DNA of 17,759 nucleotides from Phlegmacium glaucopus (Eukaryota > Basidiomycota > Agaricomycetes > Agaricales > Cortinariaceae), in the NCBI GenBank assembly GCA_015039465.1, contig MU130323.1, positions 1-17,759 on the forward strand, in the 5' to 3' direction. The position numbers and the translations under genes were made by a program. The first letter of the stretch is position 1. Every line of letters starts with the position of its first letter. The notes under the pieces were generated by a model. That model was given only the letters and a program-made list of their open reading frames with translations. It searched no databases and had not been told where the DNA came from. Below, one piece after another: positions 7,282-16,632 of the stretch.

Positions 7282-9095
7282 ATGGAGCATTTCACTAGTC
7301 TTGCTATGAATGCGGCTGTCTGCCTAGCGATCTCCCTAGTGTTAGGAACTGTCGCCAAAGTTGTTAAGCGTCTCTATCTCCACCCCCTTTCAAGGTATCC
7401 TGGTCCCTTACTTGCTGCTTCGACCCTGTGGTACAAGACTTATTATGACATCGTTATGGATGGCGGGTGGGCCGAGCATCTCGGATACCTCCACAGTGCT
7501 TACGGTGAGCATGTTCCCTTTCCCCTCAGTGTTAAGTTTCTTATATTTTCAAATGCTTTCAGGAACGATTGTTAGGATTGGACCTAATGAGGTAAGAGCT
7601 TTTGTTGCCTTTTGTCGTCGGATCAAACTGAGACTTGAGTTACTAGCTTCATTTCAGCGACCCCCGTGCATACAACGATATTTACGGCATGGGGACTAGG
7701 CACCAGAAGCAACCAGAACTGTATGCTTGCTTCTCTACAGATCTATCTGTTTTCGCCATGCACGATCACCACGAAGCCATGCAAAGGAGAAACCTGATTG
7801 GACCCTTCTTCTCGAGACGAGCTATTTTAAAATTAGAGAGGACTGTCCAGGGAAAAGTAAGTCAACCCGCATTCGGTTATTCGCGACAGTGTCTTAATTC
7901 CAGCTTGGAACTTTTAGATTGACCTACTGATTTCCCGGCTCTTGGAATATCAGCATGCAAAGAAACCGGCCAATCTGGACATGGCTTTTCGAGCTACAAG
8001 CTTGGAGGTAATCACATCATATTGTTTTGCAAAGTCCTCAAACGCTCTCGATTCCAAAGACTTTCAAAATGAAGTTCTCATCGCTATGGATCATACCCTG
8101 CCTATGATCTGGGTGTTTAAACATTTCCCGCTGGTTAAGACTTTGTTACTTGGCGTTCCTGAAAGTTTCGCTTCCGTCTTGCGGCCTAGTACCAAGGGAA
8201 TTCTCGATCAACGTAAACAAATGGGCGCACAGATCGATGAAATTCTTAAGGATCCTACGTCTTTGCAAAATGTCGATCACGAAACCATATACCACCACTT
8301 TTTGACTCCTCAGCCTGATAATCCCCGGCTCCCTCCTATCACCCGCGAGTGGCTCCTCGACGAGGGCCTCTACATGCGCTTCGCCGGTAGCGACACCGTC
8401 GGAAACACATGCACTGTAGCAGCCTATCACATCTTGAGCAACAAGCATGTGTATGATACACTTACCGCTGCATTGAAACTGGCTTGGCCAGATAAAGACG
8501 TCCCAGCGTGCTATGAAACCTTGGAAAAAGTATCATACCTCGTGAGCTTCTTCCAATATATCTATCAATCTCAGTAACTGATCATTCGCAGACGGCGGTC
8601 GTCAAAGAATCACTTAGGATGGCCCATGGTGTGGTAACGCCGTTACCCCGCGTCGTTGGTCCTGTAGACTCTGAAATTAGTGGAGTCATGATTCCTGCTG
8701 GGGTGAGAAAAACATGTTACTATTCAGAAAGTCGTCGACCTAATAATTAATCTGACAGACGGTCGTTTCGATGGGGGCGACAATTCTGCATAGAAATCCA
8801 GAGATATTTCCAGACCCTACAGCTTTCGATCCCTCAAGATGGCTTCAGGAAGATTCTAGCGAGCTTGAAAAATATCTCGTATCTTTCTCCAAGGGTCCTA
8901 GGAGCTGCTTGGGTATTAAGTACGTTATCCAGAAACCATCTTATCCCACCCTCAGTATTCTCAAGTTAAATCACTTTCCCCTGCAGTCTCGCTTGGTGTG
9001 AACTTTATCTTATCTTGGGTACCGTCTTCCGGAAACTAGATCTTGTTCCAGATAATGCATCGTATGTGTTCACAAACTTCCCTCGATCCATATAA
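7282..9095 (+). CDS. Cytochrome P450 monooxygenase (488 aa, seven exons)
   Basis: Haem-thiolate monooxygenase, expected on the ER membrane with NADPH-P450 reductase as partner. Exons: 7282-7504, 7563-7591, 7647-7856, 7918-8541, 8592-8702, 8759-8919, 8987-9095; introns are 50-67 bases, all GT-AG, and the joined frame is open. An N-terminal membrane anchor (about 9-28) is followed by HPLSRYPGP. The I-helix oxygen-binding motif is AGSDT (310-314), ExxR is E368-R371, FDPSRW is 422-427, and the haem loop FSKGPRSCLG has C449 as ligand. Every hallmark is intact and length is typical. The layout resembles fungal P450s related to trichodiene oxygenase (CYP58-like); the CYP family is a guess. Exon 3 uses acceptor TACTAG at 7646, which restores LHFSDPRAY. 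The substrate is unknown. It converges on the flavin monooxygenase at 9860. Confidence 0.93.
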
Positions 9096-9859
9096 TATCT
9101 TTCTTAGATTTTTTTTTTTTTTATAGAATTGAAAACATTAGCTTTAGAGAATATTTTGTTCCGGTTCATCGCGGCAGGCAGTTCCATACTTATGTTCAAG
9201 CTAAAGCCGATTGATATCGTTGATTGATCAACCGTTTGATTTTTTTTTTTTAAATGTGGACTTACCCTTTCATGTAGTACGCTTTCGATGAATTTTTTGA
9301 TATGATAGGCGCTTGTGTGTATATTTAGGAATGGAATAGGCTGCCATTATTGTAAAAGTCAATGGAGTAGGCGTGATAATGCCATCATCAATGATGCAGT
9401 GGCTTGTAAACACGAGTATTAGTAAATATATTATTCTGTGTGGGTCCTATGAGGGGGGGTATTAACCACCGACAGAATCTTTAGTTGAGGCCTTCGACTG
9501 CCCGTTTAATGTAGATATTATGGATCACCTCTTTTTTTTGTTTTTGTTTTTGGTGTCAATTTAGGTCTAGGGAGCGAAGCTCCATGCAGACATTACAAAC
9601 TCGGTGTCGTGTTTACTTTACTGGGGTGGGAAAGGTGCCCGTTTCTCTTAAGTGCCCGACTGTATAACAGAAGGTACGAGCCAGTGGAACATGGATCACC
9701 TTAGAGTTTGATTTACGAGGACAATGACGAAAAGGTATATACATTCCTGCCAACTAGAGAAAACAATAAGTCGAGATATTTGGTACATCTACCAGAAGGT
9801 CGTGGGTATTAGAAATTAAGAATCTAGAGAGATTATTGCTCGGGAGCCATGGGGTCGTT
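9096..9859. other. Convergent intergenic spacer
   Basis: The 764 bases between the 3' ends of the P450 and the flavin monooxygenase hold no credible gene. They contain poly-T runs near 9108-9123 and 9241-9250, a T-rich stretch near 9532-9551, and a short inverted repeat GTTGAT-TG-ATCAAC at 9219-9232. Both genes must end their transcripts here; I could not single out a polyadenylation signal. Confidence 0.7.
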
Positions 9860-12068
9860 TTACGACATCAAAAAAATGCTTTGAAAATAACGCTCGACCC
9901 CAGCAACTTCCTGGACACGCGTCCCAATGACACCGTCTGGCCTCACAACGATAATGCAAGACTGGTCGCCTTGTAGACTGTAGCCTGTATAAGCATGGCC
10001 TCCAGAGTCGATGACGACTTCATCGTAAATTGCATCACCACTTTCGTTTAGCTCTGATCCTTGTGGAAGAATAAGAACGCTACGGACAGTCTTCCCAGGC
10101 AGTCGGTCGATAACGCTTGACAGTGCTGCGTATTCCTCGTATTTCTGGGCGAAGACAAGAACGGAGTGATGAGATGGTGAGAAAATGTTGAAGAGTCTGT
10201 CGAATTTATGGTCGACGGTCACGTCAACTAATAACGGCGCGTCGGGGGCTCTGTCACCGGGATACGCGGCAGTTTCGCTGTCTTTGTTGTACCCAGAGAC
10301 CTTGAGAGCTGGGTCGCGTACATTTTCGTCGAAAATGATGGAGCTTGCGCGGACGCTGACTCCTAGTTGGTTCATATTGTCTCGTCTCACGAAATCGAGT
10401 CCCGATTTCACCACCTGGTTGAAAAGCTCTGTCGTCTTGTTAAGCATTTCAGCAATAATTGGTATACGTTCTTCTTGGTACGTGTCGAGAAGGGCGGCCG
10501 ATGCAAAACCTTTGTATACAAGCGATAATTTCCATCCTAAATTGAACTGGGAAGATGTTAGATAAGTTGATGACAGAAGTCGCAAAGGAGCCTCACAGAA
10601 TCCTGCATACTGGAATTCATTCCCTGTTTAGAGTTGAATTGACTATTAGTAAATAAATCCCTACGCGAAGAATCCCTCATACCTGGCCTCCTGCTGGAGT
10701 ATGGCAATGGGCGGCATCTACAAGAGCCATAGGAGATGATCAGTCCAGAAACAGAACCAGACTGAAAAAACTGACCTCCCCCAATAAACACTCTTCCGAC
10801 TCGTAGCGTTTGAACCATACGGATGTTCGGTCTTATGGACAAAGATCGTCAGCTCGAGTAAATAAATAACACAAGGTCACTCTAACCTGTATTTCGCAAT
10901 GCAAATGAGGTCTCCAAAGACTATGTCTGTTCTTCCCGAAATCGCGTGGAAAGCTTTAATGAGTTCTTCGCGACTGGTTGCCGCCTTGTCATTATCGACG
11001 TCGGGACCGGCTAAAACGAAATTAAAGACATCTTCATCCTGGCCCGAGGGACGTAACATGGCCCTATTCACAGATAGATAAATATAAGTGGAATATACGA
11101 CGGAGAACCTTACGTACGTGTTTGACGACAAGGCCCACTTGGCCCAGAACTGCACAAAAAGGTATAATTAGCCTGAATGAAAGATAGTTTAAAATAACAA
11201 TTTCACGGACCTCACGGCTAAGTCCCTCCTTGATTTTGATATCACCAACGACCATTTCATCACCGGAGCGTGTTTCTCCTAGGAAAGACAAGTTAAGAGT
11301 CTTACGGACAATGCTGTGCGCTCCGTCCGTGCCAATCAGCCAAGGAACCTGTGTTTCTTCCACTGATTCTTCTCCATGAAGGCGACGAACGATCTTGACG
11401 GTGACATGATCTTCAAATTGCTCAAATCCTCTCAGTTCGGATCCAAATTCCACCATTGTACCCAACTTCTCTAGATATGATCGAAAAATGCGTTCATGGT
11501 GGTGTTGCCCTAACATGACATGGTTAGACTGTTCATTGGTGTCTTAGCATCAGAAGGCCCGAAAGATAGGAAAAAAGTTACGCACGTAAGGAGTATGAAC
11601 CGTTGGCTCAACGAATGGCATCATTTCGGTTATCTTGGGCGGCTGGTTATCGACAGGATTGTGCGCCCTGAAATGAGGGAGTGGTTTTCCAGTGCTAATG
11701 ACATCGGAAATGGTTCCAAGTATATGGTGAAGCTCAAGCGAGCGCGGCTGTAAAGAAATGTGAGGCTAATATGTCTGCGAGAAAAACGATATGTGTACAT
11801 ACAGAGACTCCAGCGCCGCGTTCACCCAGCCGAGGAAGTGGTTCCTTATCGATTATACGAACTGGTACACCATTCTTTCGCAGTGACAGAGCAAGGACAA
11901 GGCCGGCAGGACCAGCGCCAACCTACAAAAAAAAACATTTAGAAGGCTGGTTCAGTCGCATCTTGCTGCAAAGCTTACAATGAGTACCGGCAGCATGTGT
12001 ATCGTATCAAGGTGGGGATTTAAGGCAGAGGCAATTGATCTTTCTGAATCAAAATCGGGACTTGTCAT
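9860..12068 (-). CDS. FAD-dependent monooxygenase, phenol hydroxylase-like (567 aa, ten exons)
   Basis: Class A flavoprotein monooxygenase: uses FAD, NAD(P)H and O2 to hydroxylate an aromatic or similar substrate. Exons on the minus strand: 12068-11979, 11922-11803, 11747-11586, 11528-11211, 11149-11118, 11063-10887, 10831-10776, 10717-10683, 10623-10597, 10546-9860; introns are 50-61 bases and the joined frame is open. The Rossmann motif VGAGPAG is at 31-37, TDGAHS at 191-196, and the second FAD motif GDAAHCHTPAGGQG at 318-331. A thioredoxin-like C-terminal domain of the phenol 2-monooxygenase type occupies roughly 440-567 and carries no CxxC pair. Intron 4 uses a weak donor, GTCCGT. M25 is a possible alternative start, five residues before the Rossmann strand. 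Substrate unknown; pairing with the convergent P450 suggests shared secondary metabolism or aromatic breakdown. Confidence 0.92.
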
Positions 12069-12493
12069 TTTATGCATCGACCCAGTTGTCAGACGCGTCA
12101 TACTTGCTGCCGAGCACTCTGTTGAAGGGTCTACTGGCTAATTCATACTTGCCAATTGCTGCGCAATGATTTCCTGGCAACATGAATCCAATACAGTTGT
12201 AATGCGTAAATAACCATGAGGCCGGAACCAGCAAGGAGAGGTGCAACCGAAACGTATAAGCATCAGTAATATCATATGACAGTGATTGCGGCAACATCTG
12301 TTCGGTGATTGCCAGAGTGTCGTCTCAATGCCCACAGCCCCAATGAACAACGGAAGCCCACTGAATACATCCTGAATTCTCCTGTATTTACTGGAGGTAC
12401 GCACTCACAGTAGCTCACAGCGCCACGGCTGGCTGCGGTGAATGGCGGAGTTCGGAGGTCATACTCCAAAGTCCGCTGCAAGCATACTTTACA
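12069..12493. other. Upstream region of the flavin monooxygenase
   Basis: No credible gene; the minus-strand open frames here have no recognisable content. This stretch separates the monooxygenase start from the duplicated block that begins at 12494, and should hold the monooxygenase promoter. I saw no clear TATA box at a suitable distance. Confidence 0.5.
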
Positions 12494-13513
12494 TAAAAGG
12501 CGCCCAGATACCCGTGACTTTCGCACGATCCAAGACATCTGCGGAACGCAACGCCAGAATAAACAATTGGATGACTGTTTATGAGCATCCTGAAACGTCA
12601 CAGGGGCGACGTATGCATTGAGTTTCACTCAATCAACCCCTTCAAGGAAATTGAAATCACGTCTTCGGGGAATGTGCATCTAAGTAGTAAGTTTTGACAT
12701 CTGAGCGCGCATTGTCACGAGGCCAGAGAGCACTGGTACCAAGCCCTGCGCGGCGCGCGCTGCTTGAAAGTTTGTCTAAAGTATGGCGAACCTATGAAAT
12801 CCCCTAAGACTCGAAGGCCGTCGTTACTAGTCTTTGTGTTCTACCATGAGTTCAAAAGGTTTTTTTGTCACCGGAATTGACCGTGCACAAGAATTTCTGA
12901 AACAACTGTATTCAACTATGGTACATGATTTGAAACTGGAGAACTACAACTTGAAAACAATAGCGCAATCATCGATGATACAAGTCATGGTCCTGGACAA
13001 CACTAACACTGGCCATCATATGTAACTATCACGTACATCCGATCTGGATGCCTGAGCTTCAATTGCTTTAACCTGACCACAGGTTTGATAGCCACCACAG
13101 TACGATGACTTGTCGTCAAGCTCATCATAATTTGCGTTTCCCAAGTTGTAAAATGGTTGAGACTTTATATCGTTATAGTGCGGCGGCGGCGCTAAGTCAT
13201 GTGGTCCATGACCGATGGATGGGGGCAGTGACTCGAGGAATCCTTGGGTAGATATTGCGCTAGCTTGGTCTGTTTCAATGAGGACAGTTTTTGAAAGGGA
13301 AGGAAGAAACATTTTGGGCTTGGTCGTCTTCCGCCTCTGTCTCCTAAATCGAATGAACAGGAAAACAAGGAGGAGGAGAGAAATTATTGCAGCCACTGAA
13401 CCGCCGACAATTGCACCAATAACGTTGGTATGTGCTTGAGAGGAAGACGCGCTACCTTGTATAACCATAAAGGCAAACGTGAGTGGCGTCGATGACTGAT
13501 TGCCATTATATGT
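12494..13513. repeat. Segmental duplication, copy 1 (part matched inside the window)
   Basis: Starting at TAAAAGGCGCCCAGA this segment is homologous to 16633-17759. It covers the 3' half of the membrane-protein gene and about 520 bases beyond its stop. The coding part is about 95-96% identical to copy 2 (about 20 substitutions and a 3-base gap in 463 bases by eye), while the non-coding part (12494-13015) has more changes and several indels. The homology must continue past 13513, but the window ends there in copy 2. The non-coding part holds no conserved open frame. Confidence 0.9.
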
Positions 13514-14383
13514 AACTTGAATAGAATGAGGACCAAAGGAAAGAGGACCTGTATCAAGTTGATACAATGGAACAGACTCTGGTGTCAGGGAATGAGAAGT
13601 CAAGACATTGCCATCGACGGCAAAGTTAACATCGGAGGAGAGCGTGACGTTGGTGAGAGTTTCGTTGGGTATAGAACCATACCACGAGAGTGATTGGCCT
13701 ACCAGTGATCGGTCAGATTAAGGGAGACCAAGCAGAGACGGATGGGTTAATGATCCTACCTGTGAAATTGAACGACATCGATGAACCTGGTGTGCTCGTC
13801 GTATTGTAGACATCAAGGGGCATCCATCCAGAGCTGTAACTGATATCGGGATCCACATTACTGACGCGGATAAAGCTGGTATTCAGCGGAGGACTCGTCG
13901 ATGGTGTATATGAGATATAATCAAACCCGAAGATATAATCAAACCCGAAAGGGTACGAAGAGTAGCTGGCAGCGGTGATATTGGAGTAACTGGCAGTGGT
14001 GATATTGAGCGTCAGGGTATGCGGCTTATCGTCCAAATTCTGTTTTTGACAAAAACTATTATCCGGTAATGTGGATGGCGATAGGGCTATCTCTCTTCCA
14101 TCGACGGAACAAGTCCAAGTGGGCTGAATGGTCCTTGCGACGCCATAAAGCGCTACTTGTGTTCCTGATTAAAGGCCATTTCAAGTTTGAGGCAAGGAAT
14201 TCTCATGTGAATGACAATGGCCATCCGCTCACCAGTGAAATCAAATTGCAAGCTCCCGTTGCTTGTTTTATGTAGAGTTGAGAACAGGGTTGATGCAAAA
14301 CTATCGCATGAAATCCACGATCGGGTGTACTTGATTCTACTGTCATCGCTATCGACGATAATTGCTCGAGTTGGGGCGGCCAT
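13016..14383 (-). CDS. Single-pass membrane protein with two beta-sandwich-like ectodomains (412 aa)
   Basis: Three exons: 14383-14233, 14164-13760, 13698-13016; introns of 68 and 61 bases. Two tandem domains (about 8-118 and 150-265) share a pattern: an Asp-rich strand (VDSDDSRIKY; VDPDISY), a later FxFTG, then YG, then VDG. Eight N-x-S/T sites and the C69/C89 pair suit an exposed, secreted part. One membrane helix (about 278-301) is followed by basic RFRRQRRK, then a cytosolic tail of about 110 residues with PPHY (357-360) and many Ser/Tyr. Such proteins are common and uncharacterised in Agaricomycetes; a role as surface sensor or adhesin is only a guess. No signal peptide is read, and M1 followed by VDSDD matches my memory of this family. 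A TATA box lies 82 bases upstream. Confidence 0.85.
13914..13949 (-). repeat. 18-base perfect tandem duplication in coding sequence
   Basis: GATATAATCAAACCCGAA occurs twice head to tail (13914-13931 and 13932-13949). It encodes FGFDYI twice in the linker between the two ectodomains and keeps the frame. Confidence 0.95.
13961..14008 (-). repeat. 24-base imperfect tandem duplication in coding sequence
   Basis: Two adjacent 24-base units (13961-13984, 13985-14008) differ at three bases. They encode repeated SNITAASY-like residues, including N-glycosylation sequons, just before the 18-base duplication in the protein. The frame is kept. Confidence 0.9.
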
Positions 14384-14464
14384 TCCCTCACGAAAGGCAA
14401 GGAAGGGATGGCGTCTATGTATGTGATAAGAGCAGCTAGAACCAGAGTCACAGAGTAGTTGTCA

Positions 14465-14470
14465 TTTATA
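14465..14470 (-). promoter_or_regulatory. TATA box for the membrane-protein gene
   Basis: The minus strand reads CCTTTATAAATGAC, a strong TATAAA, 82 bases upstream of the chosen ATG (14383). Transcription starting about 30 bases downstream would give a leader of about 50 bases and would skip the ATG that overlaps the TATA box, supporting the 14383 start. Confidence 0.55.
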
Positions 14471-14472
14471 AA

Positions 14473-14783
14473 GGTATCTTCCCCGAGTATGTAACCCCAT
14501 CGCCTCGAGTATTATCAGATGACTCTTGATTTAAACCGTTGTCATGTCCAAAGAAAGACGAGAAGTTGATGAAAGTTTGTTAAGAATCAGTGGAACAACT
14601 GCACTGCTCTTGCGATTGCTTTACGCTCTGGCCGGCATGCGGTGTTCGATTAATGATACGATGCCCAAATAAATACACCAGAACGAGTTATACATACGCC
14701 AGGTTTCTGGATCAGCCCCTCTCCGTTTCAAATCATCCTTCAACCTGGCTAATTACTGTCCATGGAAACTACCTTCTCCGAGG
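14473..14783. other. Spacer between membrane-protein gene and F-box remnant
   Basis: About 310 bases with no supported gene. It should contain the upstream control region of the membrane-protein gene (minus strand). A plus-strand open frame of 65 codons (14590-14787) has no recognisable content. Confidence 0.5.
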
Positions 14784-16342
14784 TTAGGCCTCTTCCTCAC
14801 TATCCGATTCAATCCTACTAGTATTGTAGTGCCAAATTGGATCCAACAAGTCTATGAGTGGTAGATTTCCAAGTCTTGATAGTTCCTCAGCGTCCTCCTT
14901 GGATATATTTCCTCCGAACCTTTTGATTTCTAGGAGAGGTACTCGAGCTTCGGCTCGCCAGAGGAGGAATGCAACAAGCACACCGGAGACTGTCGGCACC
15001 ACTTATGTCTGTCCCTGTCAAGCCTAATGACTGCAGTGCAGGGAATAGGGGATAGTCAGGTTGGGAAAAGTTTTAGAAAAGTGGTAGAAGATATAGAGGA
15101 GATTGCTCCAGCAGATTCAAGGTTTTTGACGTTGGTGAAGGAATGGAAGGTGTGAATGGAGGGGGATGATGTACTAGTCGCAGCCGCACTGGCGAATTCT
15201 TGATCTAGCCACAAATCGAGAGCAGTCGTTGTCGAAAATGTAGATTTATACAACTCCAGTAATTGATTGAAGAATGCGAATGAATTCTCAGAGGAATCGA
15301 ATGTGAGGACGGGCGAAAGCATGGGATCCTTTGAAGACTGACTATGTGCTTTTACTTCATCAGACTCAGTCATATCCAAAATACGACCAACACGCTTGGA
15401 ATTTCCAAAATGGATCCTGTTGCCACTGAGAATCTTTGCTTGCAGATAACGATCAGAATGATCTTGCGGCCAATGTGTCAGTTATTGTGAAAGGAATGAT
15501 AACAGACTAGGGCCATCAAATCCTTCAGTAGATCTACTGCGCATTAACCTGAATCTGATTCCACATGAAGGGGGTATCTTGAGGTGATCAATCAAAGACA
15601 TCCCCTGATAAACCCTGGCACTGATCGTCAACAAAGCAAGATGAGGGAGATCCACGACAGGAAGAGGCCCCTGCTTAGTGAAATGAGAGATGGCGCTGTT
15701 GAGCGTAAGGAATCATAATGTAGGTATGTTCTTTAAAGTTCGGGGCCACCCTGCGACGCTGGGGGCTACTTTCAACCGATGGGTGTTCGTCGATGCAGAC
15801 AAGACGGTCGGTGCTAGGGGGTCCCGAACCGATAATTCAGTCAGGTTAGATAGAACACTGGAAGAGAAATATATGAGACATCGCTGGAGATGCAAGCGCC
15901 GCAGATAGGGAGCTTCGTCAGCGGATGTGCAAACTAAGTGTTTTCAAACTGGTGATTCGTCGGAAGATAGATTGAAACATGGGTTTGCCCCGGGGATTTT
16001 GAAGTCGAATAGGATCAAAAGCCGACTCCCCACCCACATCAATCAGCGAAGAACCCGAACGTGCCAACAGCGTTTCTATCCACAACGGTAAATGTCGTTC
16101 ATAATCGATAATGCGGCCCCAAAGAACGGAATGGCTCAATGCAACTGCGCGCCATCGTTGACAAACCTGAGCGGTCGCTAAGATCGTCCGATGAGAATCG
16201 TAAAGGTGCTTCTCGCTCTCTTGTTCGACCAATTTGAAAGTGTTGATCAAGAAAACCGCTGCAAGGATTTCGTCTGGAAGAACCTGGATGGGAGCCTGGT
16301 CACCTGAGGGCTGGGGATTTATCTATTCTAGGGTCATACCTC
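14784..16342 (-). pseudogene. F-box/leucine-rich-repeat protein gene, decayed
   Basis: F-box proteins recruit substrates to SCF ubiquitin ligases; Agaricomycetes have large families. A short 5' piece (SIDE) joins by a 56-base intron (16284-16339) to VLPDEILAAVF and then VCQRWRAVALSHSVLWGRI, the typical fungal F-box pattern. Leucine-rich text follows (ADEAPYLRRLHLQRC, LSNLTELSVRDPLAPTVLS, LPHLALLTISARVYQGMSL). The C-terminal end (VLVAFLLWRAEARVPLLEI at about 14,970, acidic tail SDSEEEA) is also family-like. The gene is broken: a frame change near 15930, in-frame stops at 15713-15715, 15482-15484 and 15056-15058, and another frame change between 15056 and 15002. No start codon is found in frame before 16342, so the 5' end is unknown. 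Introns might explain one or two breaks, not all. It lies between the two duplicated segments, on their strand. Confidence 0.72.
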
Positions 16343-16632
16343 GTCAATCGACAAATCAACTTCAGTCGTGCTTGCTATGGTGGAGGCTAGTAAGTCAGAA
16401 GTTGGAAGCCAGTAGAAAACTTGAACTAACACTGGTTGGTAGATAGAGGTTAAAAGGACAACGAACAGTGGCCTGTTGACAGTGGGAGCTCTTGACAAGA
16501 ATCGTTTCAACGCGTTCCAGCGTAGTAACGTGCTCGCAGTTGGGGCGCGCGTCAAATCTGATCAGAACTATATTATAAGTGTCGTTCACATGACTGTAAA
16601 AAAAGACACGTAATATAGTCTGACTACGGGAG
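16343..16632. other. Upstream of F-box remnant, up to the duplication edge
   Basis: The minus strand is open in the F-box frame from about 16561 to 16334 without an ATG, so part of this may be the lost first exon. Nothing else is recognised. Homology to the other duplicated segment starts at 16633. Confidence 0.4.

Noticed and set aside
7647..7657. Alternative acceptor TTTCAG at 7657 for P450 exon 3
   Set aside because: It would put the following sequence out of frame; the acceptor TACTAG at 7646 keeps the frame and the expected LHFSDPRAY block.
12834..13025. Plus-strand open frame of 63 codons in the duplicated flank
   Set aside because: In the second duplicated copy the corresponding frame stops early, so there is no sign of coding constraint.
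14384..14475. Signal peptide upstream of the membrane-protein start
   Set aside because: A hydrophobic stretch follows an ATG at 14461, but that ATG hits a stop after five codons and overlaps the TATA box; the hydrophobic frame has no ATG and differs from the ectodomain frame.
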